DNA of 8,099 bases from an uncultured Mitsuokella sp. (lineage in GTDB: Bacteria; Bacillota; Negativicutes; Selenomonadales; Selenomonadaceae). Shown here piece by piece: positions 1 to 5,880 of the stretch (its first letter is position 1; each line of letters opens with the position of its first letter). The notes below the pieces were generated by a model. That model ran no database searches. It saw only the letters and a list, made by a program, of their open reading frames with translations, and was not told the origin of the DNA. A program made the position numbers and the translations under genes. Where the stretch lies: NCBI GenBank assembly GCA_900770895.1, contig CAAGMF010000103.1:1-8099 (forward strand), given 5' to 3'.

Positions 1-1019
1 TCCTTCGTCGGCAGGCAGAGATGCTCGGACGGTGTCACGTAGCAGAGGAAATCAGCACCGCTGACGGCCGCCAGCGTGCCGCCGATTGCCGCCGTGATAT
101 GGTCATAGCCCGGAGCCACATCGGTGACGAGGGGGCCGAGCACATAGAACGGTGCCTGGCGGCAGAGCCGCTTCTCGAGCTTCATATTGGCCGCAATCTG
201 GTCATACGGCACATGCCCCGGTCCCTCGACCATGACCTGCACCCCGCGCTTCCAGGCCCGGTCGACGAGTTCGCCGAGCGTGATGAGCTCCGTGAGCTGA
301 CCGCGATCGGTCGCGTCAGCCGTGCAGCCCGGGCGCATGCCGTCGCCGAGGCTGATGGTCACATCGTATTTCTCACAGATATCGAGGATATCGTCATAAT
401 GCTCATAGAGCGGATTCTCCATCTCGTTGTGCAGGATCCAGCCAGCGATGAACGAGCCGCCGCGGCTGACGATGTCCATGACGCGTCCCTGACGGCGCAT
501 GCGCTCGATGGCCGCCCGCGTGACTCCGCAATGCAGCGTCATGAAATCAGCGCCGTCACGGGCCTGTTTCTCGATTGTGGACAGTATATCATCGTCCGTC
601 ATCTCGACCACTGCGCCATGCTCGCGGATGGCACGCACCGTAGCCTGGTAGAGCGGCACCGTGCCGACCATGATCGGCGAATGCTCGATGATGCGCTGCC
701 GCGACAGATCGATGTTATCGCCCGTCGACAGGTCCATGACCGAGTCCGCACCGCAGCGCACGGCCTCGTCGAGCTTGTCGAGCTCCGGCTCGATATCCGG
801 GAAATCACTTGACGTGCCGATATTGGCATTGACCTTGACACTGAGTCCCTCGCCTACGCCGCGGGCCTGCAGCGAGGTGTGGTTCACATTGGCCGGTATG
901 GCCACCACGCCGCGTGCCACCCGCTCACGGATCTCCTCCGCCGCTATGTGCTCCTGCTCGGCTACGAGCTTCATCTCATCGGTAATCTTGCCCTCGCGGG
1001 CCTGCTGCATCTGAGTCAT
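1..1019 (-). CDS. thiC: Phosphomethylpyrimidine synthase ThiC, 5' part (C-terminus outside window)
   Basis: ThiC is a radical SAM-type enzyme of the cytoplasm that rearranges aminoimidazole ribotide into hydroxymethylpyrimidine phosphate, the pyrimidine half of thiamine. The minus strand reads MTQMQQAREGKITDEMK, then IPANVNHTSL, KVNANIGTSSD, MDLSTGDNIDL, TLHCGVTRAA, SRGGSFIAGWI, LGDGMRPGC and VEGPGHVPYDQI, all hallmark ThiC blocks in the family order. Residues 1-339 are present. The protein lacks the long N-terminal extension of the E. coli type, so it is the short form of about 430 residues. Roughly 90 residues are missing at the window edge, including the CX2CX4C iron-sulfur motif, so catalytic integrity cannot be checked. 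The start is chosen because AGGAG (1028-1032) lies 8 nt upstream; an ATG at 1026-1024 is out of frame. A TPP riboswitch lies directly upstream, which supports the call. Confidence 0.97.
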   Translation of the reverse strand, partial: MTQMQQAREGKITDEMKLVAEQEHIAAEEIRERVARGVVAIPANVNHTSLQARGVGEGLSVKVNANIGTSSDFPDIEPELDKLDEAVRCGADSVMDLSTGDNIDLSRQRIIEHSPIMVGTVPLYQATVRAIREHGAVVEMTDDDILSTIEKQARDGADFMTLHCGVTRAAIERMRRQGRVMDIVSRGGSFIAGWILHNEMENPLYEHYDDILDICEKYDVTISLGDGMRPGCTADATDRGQLTELITLGELVDRAWKRGVQVMVEGPGHVPYDQIAANMKLEKRLCRQAPFYVLGPLVTDVAPGYDHITAAIGGTLAAVSGADFLCYVTPSEHLCLPTK

Positions 1020-1063
1020 TCTGCATTCTCCTAATTAAATAATCACGATGAGCTCCCCGCACA

Positions 1064-1097
1064 TAAAGAAGCCGCCCCTGATGGCGCAAGGGCGGCT
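1064..1097 (-). terminator. Riboswitch-controlled intrinsic terminator before thiC
   Basis: On the minus strand AGCCGCCCTTG (1097-1087) pairs with CAGGGGCGGCT (1080-1070): 11 bp with one G-U and a 6-nt loop, followed by TCTTTAT. It sits between the TPP aptamer and the thiC ribosome binding site, which is where the expression platform of a transcriptional off-switch is expected. The U-tract is short and interrupted, so termination may be partial. Confidence 0.8.
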
Positions 1098-1113
1098 GGA
1101 TATCGTCAGTCCG

Positions 1114-1197
1114 TCCACTTCCCTACGCAGGTACTGGCCTACAGGTTCGAAGGGTTAGCCGAAGCCTCTCAGCCGCTCGCGCGGCTCCCCTAGTGTA
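1114..1197 (-). promoter_or_regulatory. TPP riboswitch aptamer (THI element) controlling thiC
   Basis: The minus strand carries the conserved thi-box elements in order: CACTAGGGGAGCC at the 5' side, a P3 hairpin GCCGC-GCGA-GCGGC, CTGAGAGG (CUGAGA core at 1172-1167), AACCCTT, GAACCTG (1148-1142), and ACCTGCGTAGGGAAGTG at the 3' side. P1 closes by CACT (1195-1192) with AGTG (1119-1116). The aptamer binds thiamine pyrophosphate. With a terminator next and thiC after it, high TPP should stop transcription. The identification rests on this motif set and the downstream gene. Confidence 0.97.
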
Positions 1198-1221
1198 TCG
1201 GTTCATCTTATTTATATCTGT

Positions 1222-1250
1222 ATTATAGCAAAGCTCGCTAAAACTTGCAA
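1222..1250 (-). promoter_or_regulatory. thiC promoter
   Basis: On the minus strand a -35 TTGCAA (1250-1245), a 17-bp spacer and a perfect -10 TATAAT (1227-1222) precede the TPP aptamer by about 25 bp. Transcription should start near 1215, so the riboswitch lies wholly in the leader. Confidence 0.88.
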
Positions 1251-1345
1251 GAATTCATTATTTTGCACACCGGCGGGCATATGTCCGAAATAATGTTCAT
1301 AATGTATTATTATAAAGTATTTTGGAAAAAATATAAAACAATTCA

Positions 1346-1374
1346 TTGACAGCTGGCAACCGGTATGCTATATT
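1346..1374 (+). promoter_or_regulatory. hyuBA operon promoter
   Basis: A consensus -35 TTGACA (1346-1351), a 17-bp spacer and -10 TATATT (1369-1374) with an extended TG (1366-1367) form a strong sigma-A type promoter. The upstream 50 bp are very A/T-rich and could act as an UP element; they include ATAAT-GT-ATTAT (1299-1310). Transcription should begin near 1381. A small inverted repeat TGTTC-N5-GAACA (1376-1390) covers the expected start point and could be a repressor site, but such a short repeat may be chance. Confidence 0.85.
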
Positions 1375-1405
1375 ATGTTCAACACGAACAAAGCGCCAAT
1401 ACTAC

Positions 1406-1447
1406 AAGACAATGTGGTCTGCAAACGACTCACATTGTCTTTTTTTT
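1406..1447 (+). terminator. Strong intrinsic terminator in the hyuBA leader (attenuator or small-RNA end)
   Basis: AAGACAATGTG (1406-1416) pairs perfectly with CACATTGTCTT (1431-1441). The stem can extend inside through GTC/GAC (1417-1419 with 1427-1429) past a bulged T, and it runs into a T tract to 1447. It is only about 25 nt after the predicted transcription start and 125 bp before hyuB, with no gene in between. The operon promoter therefore feeds straight into a terminator, which implies either regulated read-through or a short stable RNA of about 65 nt. No known antiterminator or riboswitch motif was recognised in the leader. Confidence 0.85.
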
Positions 1448-1478
1448 CGTATCTGCATCTTTGTTTTTGTTATGCCGT

Positions 1479-1520
1479 CAGTACAGCGTATATGTGCTAT
1501 TCGTACAATATACTGTACTG
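1479..1520 (+). repeat. Inverted repeat between attenuator and hyuB (possible operator or RNA hairpin)
   Basis: CAGTACAG (1479-1486) and CTGTACTG (1513-1520) are exact reverse complements. After a 2-nt bulge (1487-1488) the stem continues as TATAT (1489-1493) with ATATA (1508-1512), giving 13 bp around a 14-nt loop. No T-run follows, so it is not a terminator. It may be a protein-binding site or a leader RNA structure. A weak promoter-like pair, TTGTTA (1467-1472) and TATATG (1489-1494) with a 16-bp spacer, overlaps the left arm. Confidence 0.5.
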
Positions 1521-1571
1521 AAAATATGAAAAGGACACTACATCTGTCCGATACAGCAAGGAGGTATCACC

Positions 1572-3353
1572 ATGAGTAAGACGATTGAACCGTATCTTAT
1601 GTCGGTTCTTTCCAGCCGTCTTTACAGCATCGGCCTCGAAATGACCAATACGCTTATGCGTACGGCCCGTTCGCAGCTGATGAGCGTCTGCCATGACCTG
1701 TCGACTGCCATATGCGATCGCAATGGCAAGGTCATCGCCCTGGCCGAAAGCATCCCCGTGCACTGTGCCAACATGGGACTGACTGTCAGCCCCTGCTTCC
1801 AGCACCCTGACGGAATAAAGCCCGGCGACCTGTTCCTGAACAATTCGCCCTATCATGGCAATACGCACCATGCCGACTACACCTACATCGCTCCGGTATT
1901 CAACGACGGCGAGCTCATGTTCTTTGCCGTCACCAAAGGCCATCAGGCTGATATCGGCAACTCGATACCAAGCACCTATGCTCCTACCGCCCGGGACATG
2001 TTCGAGGAGGGCGCCATCGACTGGCCCTGCATAAAGATCCAGCGCGACTACAAGGATGTCGCCGATATCATAAAGATCGCGCAGATGCACAACCGCGTAC
2101 CTGATATGTGGTATGGCGACTATCTGGCCTGTGTCGGCTCCTCGCGCGTCGGCGAGAAGCGCCTGGCCGCACTGTGCGCCGAGTATGGCAATGAAAAGAT
2201 CAAGGATTTCTGCGAAGCCTATCAGGCCTATGGAGCCAGACGCATGCAGGAGGAACTGAAGCAGCTGCCGAAAGGCCACTACGAATACGACATAAAAGCA
2301 GATGCGATCGAAGGCGTCGTACCGGAGATCAATATCCACATCGAATGCGATACGCATCCTGAGGACGGGACGATCGCGTTCGACTTCACGAAGAATGCCG
2401 ACTCCCTCCCCTGCGGACTCAATATGTGCGAAGCCACGACGCTGGCCAGTGCCGTGACGGGCGTACTGAACCGCATGCCCTGCGATATCCCCTGCAACGA
2501 TGGTGCCATGAGCCAGATCAAAGTCAAGATGCGCGAGGGCTGCGTCATCGGCAAAGCCAAGGCCCCCTATTCCTCGTCCATGGCGACCACGAACCTCGCC
2601 GACCGCGTCATATCCGGCGTCCAGGCCCTGATGAACGAGATCACGGACAAGAAAGGCATGGCGGAAGGCGGCGCTACCCAGTGTCCGGCTGTCGCTGTCG
2701 TCTCCGGTACCGACTGGCGCAAAAAAGATGCCCCCTATGTCAATCAGATATTCTGCGGCATGACCGGCGGCCCCGGCGTCAATGGCTACGACGGCTGGGT
2801 GACCTATCAGTATCCGGTCACGGGCGGCGCTATGAACTGGAACTCGACCGAGGTGCTCGAGCAGCAGTATCCGTTCCAAGTGATTTCCGAGGAAGTACTG
2901 CCCAACTCGGTCGGCGCCGGCAAATTCGATTCGGCCCCCTCCTGCAAATTCGTCATGACCGCCCGCAAGGATCCGGTGACCTGCGCCTATAGCTGCGACG
3001 GTATCGACAATCCGCCGAAAGGAGCTGCTGGCGGCCTCGATGGCCACAAATCAGCCGCCTGGAAATACGATCTGGCCAAAGGTGAAAGCTCGCGCGTCGA
3101 GCTGCCGCCCTTTGCCGAGCCGGCGATCAACTGCGATGAGGCCATCGTCTCGGAAAGCTCGTCTGGCGGCGGCTACGGCGATCCGCTGGACCGCGATCCC
3201 GAGCTCGTCTGTCACCGCGTGCGCGAAGGCTGGATAACGAAAGCCTTTGCCAAAGACGTCTATGGTGTCGTCGTCGATGACTCGGCCGAGAAATTCGTAC
3301 CGGACACGGCCGCTACCACTGAACTACGTGCCAAGATGAAGGCAGCTCGCTGA
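1572..3353 (+). CDS. hyuB: Hydantoinase B / acetone carboxylase alpha-like subunit
   Basis: This is a 593-residue member of the HyuB (hydantoinase B/oxoprolinase) family, the partner of HyuA in ATP-dependent hydantoinases, acetone and acetophenone carboxylases and related enzymes. Visible blocks are GDLFLNNSPYHGNTHHAD (85-102), GHQADIGNSIP (123-133), ARDMFEEGAI (140-149), MATTNLADR (337-345), MTGGPG (397-402), LPNSVGAGKF (443-452) and the C-terminal family signature GGGYGDPLDRDP (532-543) with YGVVVD (564-569). His99, Asp102 and His124 keep the spacing that I recall for the manganese ligands of the acetone carboxylase alpha subunit (His150, Asp153, His175), suggesting a metal site. There is no signal peptide, so it is cytoplasmic. 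AAGGAGGT (1558-1565) 6 nt before the ATG fixes the start. hyuA follows 16 nt after the stop. The exact substrate is unknown; hyuB is used as a family name. Confidence 0.93.
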   Translation: MSKTIEPYLMSVLSSRLYSIGLEMTNTLMRTARSQLMSVCHDLSTAICDRNGKVIALAESIPVHCANMGLTVSPCFQHPDGIKPGDLFLNNSPYHGNTHHADYTYIAPVFNDGELMFFAVTKGHQADIGNSIPSTYAPTARDMFEEGAIDWPCIKIQRDYKDVADIIKIAQMHNRVPDMWYGDYLACVGSSRVGEKRLAALCAEYGNEKIKDFCEAYQAYGARRMQEELKQLPKGHYEYDIKADAIEGVVPEINIHIECDTHPEDGTIAFDFTKNADSLPCGLNMCEATTLASAVTGVLNRMPCDIPCNDGAMSQIKVKMREGCVIGKAKAPYSSSMATTNLADRVISGVQALMNEITDKKGMAEGGATQCPAVAVVSGTDWRKKDAPYVNQIFCGMTGGPGVNGYDGWVTYQYPVTGGAMNWNSTEVLEQQYPFQVISEEVLPNSVGAGKFDSAPSCKFVMTARKDPVTCAYSCDGIDNPPKGAAGGLDGHKSAAWKYDLAKGESSRVELPPFAEPAINCDEAIVSESSSGGGYGDPLDRDPELVCHRVREGWITKAFAKDVYGVVVDDSAEKFVPDTAATTELRAKMKAAR

Positions 3354-3369
3354 AAAGGAGGGTTCTATC

Positions 3370-5493
3370 ATGTCTAAATACGCTTGTGTCGATGTCGGCG
3401 GCACATTCACTGATGCCGCAATCGTCGATGAGGACGGTTCCGTCAACGTCTATAAATCTCCTACGACTCCTCAGGACTGGACCGAGGGCATCCTGGGCGC
3501 CCTGCGCGTAGCCTCTGAGCACTATGATGAGTCATTCGAAGAATTCCTGAAGGATATCAGCGTCGTGAACGCCGGCATGTTCACTCATGGATCGACGATA
3601 GCCACGAATGCCGTCGTCGAGAAGAAATGCGGCAAGATCGGAATTCTCTGCACCGAAGGGTTCCGCGATGTATTCCTGTTCCGCGAAGGACCGAACAAGA
3701 ATCCTTTCGATATGTTCCTCGAATATCCGGAGCCGTTCGTGCCGCGCTATCTGACCCTGCCGGTGAAAGAGCGCATCAATGCCGAGGGTGGCATCGATAC
3801 GCCACTCGATGAGGAGGCCGTAAAGGCCCAGACGCTGAAGCTCAAAAGCTACAACGTCGAAGCCATCGCCGTCTGCTTCCTCTGGTCGACCGTCAACGAC
3901 AGCCACGAAAAACGGGCAGCCGAGATCATCCACGAAGTATGGCCGGAGGTCACGGTCGTACTGAGCTCCGAGGTCAATCCCAGCAACCGCGAATACCGTC
4001 GCTGGGTGTCCGCTGCCATGGACGCCTCGCTGCGCAAACTCATATCGAGCTATGCCAACAATCTGAATGACCGCCTCAACAAGGCCGGCTTCATCGGCAA
4101 GGTCGGCATGCTGAACTCGGCTGGCGGCGTCATGAGCACTGGCGAAATCGTGAACCGCCCGCTCTACTCCGTCGACTCCGGCCCGTCCATGGCTCCGGTC
4201 GCCGGCCGCAAATATGCTCTGGATGACCTCGGCGAGCCGAATGCTGTCGTCCTCGACATGGGCGGCACGACTTTCGACGTCAGCTGCGTCATCGACGGCG
4301 AGATCTCCGTCTCCAAGGAAGCCATCATCGGCGACGAGATACCGGGCATATCCCGCGTCAACGTACACAGCATCGGTGCCGGCGGCGGCAGCATCGCCTG
4401 GGTCGACAACGGCGGCATGATCCGCGTCGGTCCGCGCAGCGCTGGCTCGGAGCCGGGCCCGGCCTGCTACAACCGCGGCGGCAAATATCCGACGGTCACC
4501 GATGCCAACTGCGTACTCGGCTATCTGAACCCGGACTTCTTCAACGACGGCCGCATGAAGCTCTATCCTGAGCTCGCCCGTGAAGCCATCAAGGAATACG
4601 TTGCCAAGCCGCTCGGCATCAGCGTCATGGATGCGGCCTACGCGATATGGGCCACTGTCAATGTCAACATGATATCGGCCATAAAGGATATCACGATCTG
4701 GCAGGGCATCGATCCCCGCTCCTACGCCATGGTAGCCGGCGGCGGCGCCTGCGGCCTGCACGCCATCGCCCTGGCCGAAGGCCTCGAGATGCGCCAGCTC
4801 CTGATCCCGCGCACGGCAGGCGGCCTCTCCGCAGCCGGCGGCATATTCTCCGATATCGTATCCGAGTACAGCAGCAGTCATTACACGACGACCGCCGACT
4901 TCGACTTCACCGGCGTCAACAAGACGCTGCAGGCCCTGGTAAAGCAGGCAGAGAGCTTCTTTGCCCGCAACAAGATTGACAAGCAGCATCAGGAAATCGA
5001 GGTCTATCTCGAAGCCCACTATCCTTTCCAGGTCTACGAGCTGCCGGTCAACATCACGAAATGCCTGAACGGCAAATACGAAGTAACCGCCGACAGCGTC
5101 AGCCAGATGGAGGAGCTGTTCCACAAGGAGCACCTGCGCACTTTCTCCATAAAGGACGATACATACATCGAATGTGTCGCCTGGCGCGTGAAGGCCATCG
5201 GCAAGCATGAGCGCGAAGCGGTGCTGCCGGAGGCCGAGCTGCCTGAGAATCGCGATCTGGCCTACGAGGAGGGCCTGAGCTCCTCGTTCCGCAAAGTGTA
5301 CTTCAAGGAATACGACGACCTCAAGATGACACCGATATTCCACGGTGACCGCCTCTACTATGGCATCGTCGTACACGGCCCGGCCATCATCGAAGAGCCG
5401 ACCACGACCATCGTCGTACTGCCTGGCTACTGCGCCCGCGTCACGAAGCACAACAACTACTGCCTGGAGAAAGAAACCCTGCACAAGCGTTAA
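3370..5493 (+). CDS. hyuA: Hydantoinase A / acetone carboxylase beta-like ATP-binding subunit
   Basis: This 707-residue protein is the HyuA partner, an actin/HSP70-fold ATPase that phosphorylates the substrate or intermediate in this family. The N-terminal Hydant_A_N domain starts with CVDVGGTFTDAAIVDEDG (6-23) and has THGSTIATNAVVEKK (72-86). The central hydantoinase A domain has the phosphate-binding LDMGGTTFDVSCVIDGE (295-311), HSIGAGGGSIAWVD (333-346), GPRSAGSEPGPACY (354-367) and GIDPRSYAMVAGGGACGLHA (446-465). A C-terminal domain covers about 500-707. Length is normal and no motif is broken. The start is set by a GGAGG-type site just after hyuB's stop, so the two genes are cotranscribed and probably translated in equal amounts. 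The style of the GIDPR and GGLSAAGG blocks recalls acetone/acetophenone carboxylases more than 5-oxoprolinase, but no gamma subunit follows: the next gene is a tRNA. The substrate is undetermined. Confidence 0.93.
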   Translation: MSKYACVDVGGTFTDAAIVDEDGSVNVYKSPTTPQDWTEGILGALRVASEHYDESFEEFLKDISVVNAGMFTHGSTIATNAVVEKKCGKIGILCTEGFRDVFLFREGPNKNPFDMFLEYPEPFVPRYLTLPVKERINAEGGIDTPLDEEAVKAQTLKLKSYNVEAIAVCFLWSTVNDSHEKRAAEIIHEVWPEVTVVLSSEVNPSNREYRRWVSAAMDASLRKLISSYANNLNDRLNKAGFIGKVGMLNSAGGVMSTGEIVNRPLYSVDSGPSMAPVAGRKYALDDLGEPNAVVLDMGGTTFDVSCVIDGEISVSKEAIIGDEIPGISRVNVHSIGAGGGSIAWVDNGGMIRVGPRSAGSEPGPACYNRGGKYPTVTDANCVLGYLNPDFFNDGRMKLYPELAREAIKEYVAKPLGISVMDAAYAIWATVNVNMISAIKDITIWQGIDPRSYAMVAGGGACGLHAIALAEGLEMRQLLIPRTAGGLSAAGGIFSDIVSEYSSSHYTTTADFDFTGVNKTLQALVKQAESFFARNKIDKQHQEIEVYLEAHYPFQVYELPVNITKCLNGKYEVTADSVSQMEELFHKEHLRTFSIKDDTYIECVAWRVKAIGKHEREAVLPEAELPENRDLAYEEGLSSSFRKVYFKEYDDLKMTPIFHGDRLYYGIVVHGPAIIEEPTTTIVVLPGYCARVTKHNNYCLEKETLHKR

Positions 5494-5504
5494 ATGGCAG
5501 GCCG

Positions 5505-5558
5505 CTGTCAGCCCCTTAGCATCGGATAAAATATTTATTCCAAGGGGTTGACAGTTTT
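5505..5558 (+). terminator. Probable hyuBA terminator overlapping the tRNA promoter
   Basis: CTGTCAGCCCCTT (5505-5517) pairs with AAGGGGTTGACAG (5542-5554): 13 bp with one G-U, a 24-nt A/T-rich loop, then TTTTC. It starts 12 nt after the hyuA stop, as a terminator should. The loop is long and the T-run short, so strength is uncertain. The right arm contains the TTGACA -35 box of the tRNA-Pro promoter. Confidence 0.6.
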
Positions 5559-5576
5559 CTCCCAAAGTCGTATACT
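5548..5576 (+). promoter_or_regulatory. tRNA-Pro promoter
   Basis: A consensus -35 TTGACA (5548-5553), a 17-bp spacer and -10 TATACT (5571-5576) end 13 nt before the mature tRNA 5' end. Transcription would start near 5583, leaving only a few nucleotides for RNase P to remove. Confidence 0.88.
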
Positions 5577-5589
5577 AATATTCGTGCTA

Positions 5590-5666
5590 CGGGATGTGGC
5601 GCAGTTTGGTAGCGCGCATCGTTCGGGACGATGAGGCCGCAGGTTCGAACCCTGTCATCCCGACCA
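5590..5666 (+). tRNA. tRNA-Pro (anticodon CGG), CCA encoded
   Basis: The full cloverleaf is visible. Acceptor CGGGATG (5590-5596) pairs with CATCCCG (5656-5662), followed by A73 and an encoded CCA (5664-5666). The D stem is GCGC/GCGC (5599-5602, 5612-5615). The anticodon stem CATCG/CGATG (5617-5621, 5629-5633) encloses loop TTCGGGA with anticodon CGG at 5624-5626. The T arm GCAGG-TTCGAAC-CCTGT spans 5639-5655. It reads the proline codon CCG. It stands alone between its own promoter and terminator. Confidence 0.97.
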
Positions 5667-5674
5667 GAATGGTC

Positions 5675-5704
5675 AAGCCAGCGAGAATACTCGCTGGCTT
5701 TTTT
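5675..5704 (+). terminator. tRNA-Pro intrinsic terminator
   Basis: AAGCCAGCGAG (5675-5685) pairs perfectly with CTCGCTGGCTT (5690-5700) around an AATA loop, followed directly by TTTT (5701-5704). It begins 8 nt after the CCA end and is a textbook rho-independent terminator. Confidence 0.95.
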
Positions 5705-5715
5705 GTTTTCAAGCC

Positions 5716-5820
5716 TTCCTCTCTGAGGGCGCGAAGCGCGGGTTGCCGGTGGCACCCCCGGACAGGTGGCTCGCAGCACAGCTGCGAGACGAATGAAGTG
5801 GCGAGCAACATCACGGCAAC
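5716..5820. other. Hairpin-rich intergenic spacer, possible dispersed repeat
   Basis: No gene is seen here, but almost every stretch can fold. CCTC-TCT-GAGG is followed by GCGC-GAA-GCGC, then GGGTTGCC/GGCACCC with one bulged T, and CTCGCAGC-ACA-GCTGCGAG, an exact 8-bp stem. An outer inverted pair GTTGCCG (5742-5748) and CGGCAAC (5814-5820) encloses much of it. Related GTGGC-containing units recur inside it. It lies between two terminators, which suits a mobile palindromic or REP-like intergenic element. That origin is inferred, since only one copy is in the window. Confidence 0.4.
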
Positions 5821-5821
5821 G

Positions 5822-5859
5822 AAAAAAGCGGCTCATCTATTCGATGAACCGCGATTTTT
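5822..5859 (-). terminator. Symporter gene terminator, probably bidirectional
   Basis: On the minus strand GCGGTTCATC (5852-5843) pairs with GATGAGCCGC (5837-5828), 10 bp with one G-U and a 5-nt loop, followed by TTTTTT (5827-5822). It starts 28 nt after the stop codon of the symporter gene. The plus strand also has a T-run after the stem (5855-5859), so it could stop transcripts from both sides. Confidence 0.9.
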
Positions 5860-5880
5860 CATTTCTGATATTTGTCAGTC

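Noticed and set aside
1375..1521. A 48-codon frame starting ATGTTCAAC that could be a leader peptide for the attenuator
   Set aside because: Its ATG lies upstream of the predicted transcription start, has no ribosome binding site, and the frame runs through the terminator.
1497..3047. Long open frame (516 codons) on the minus strand opposite hyuB
   Set aside because: It mirrors the codon pattern of hyuB in GC-rich DNA, has no ribosome binding site and resembles no family; hyuB on the plus strand has clear family motifs.
3532..5565. Long open frame (677 codons) on the minus strand opposite hyuA
   Set aside because: It is a shadow of hyuA, runs across the hyuA terminator and into the tRNA promoter, and its product is low-complexity Ala/Asp/Arg-rich without recognisable motifs.
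5587..5814. Small minus-strand frame reading GMTGFEPAASSSRTMRATKL
   Set aside because: It is the translation of the antisense strand of the tRNA-Pro gene, a well-known class of spurious database protein.
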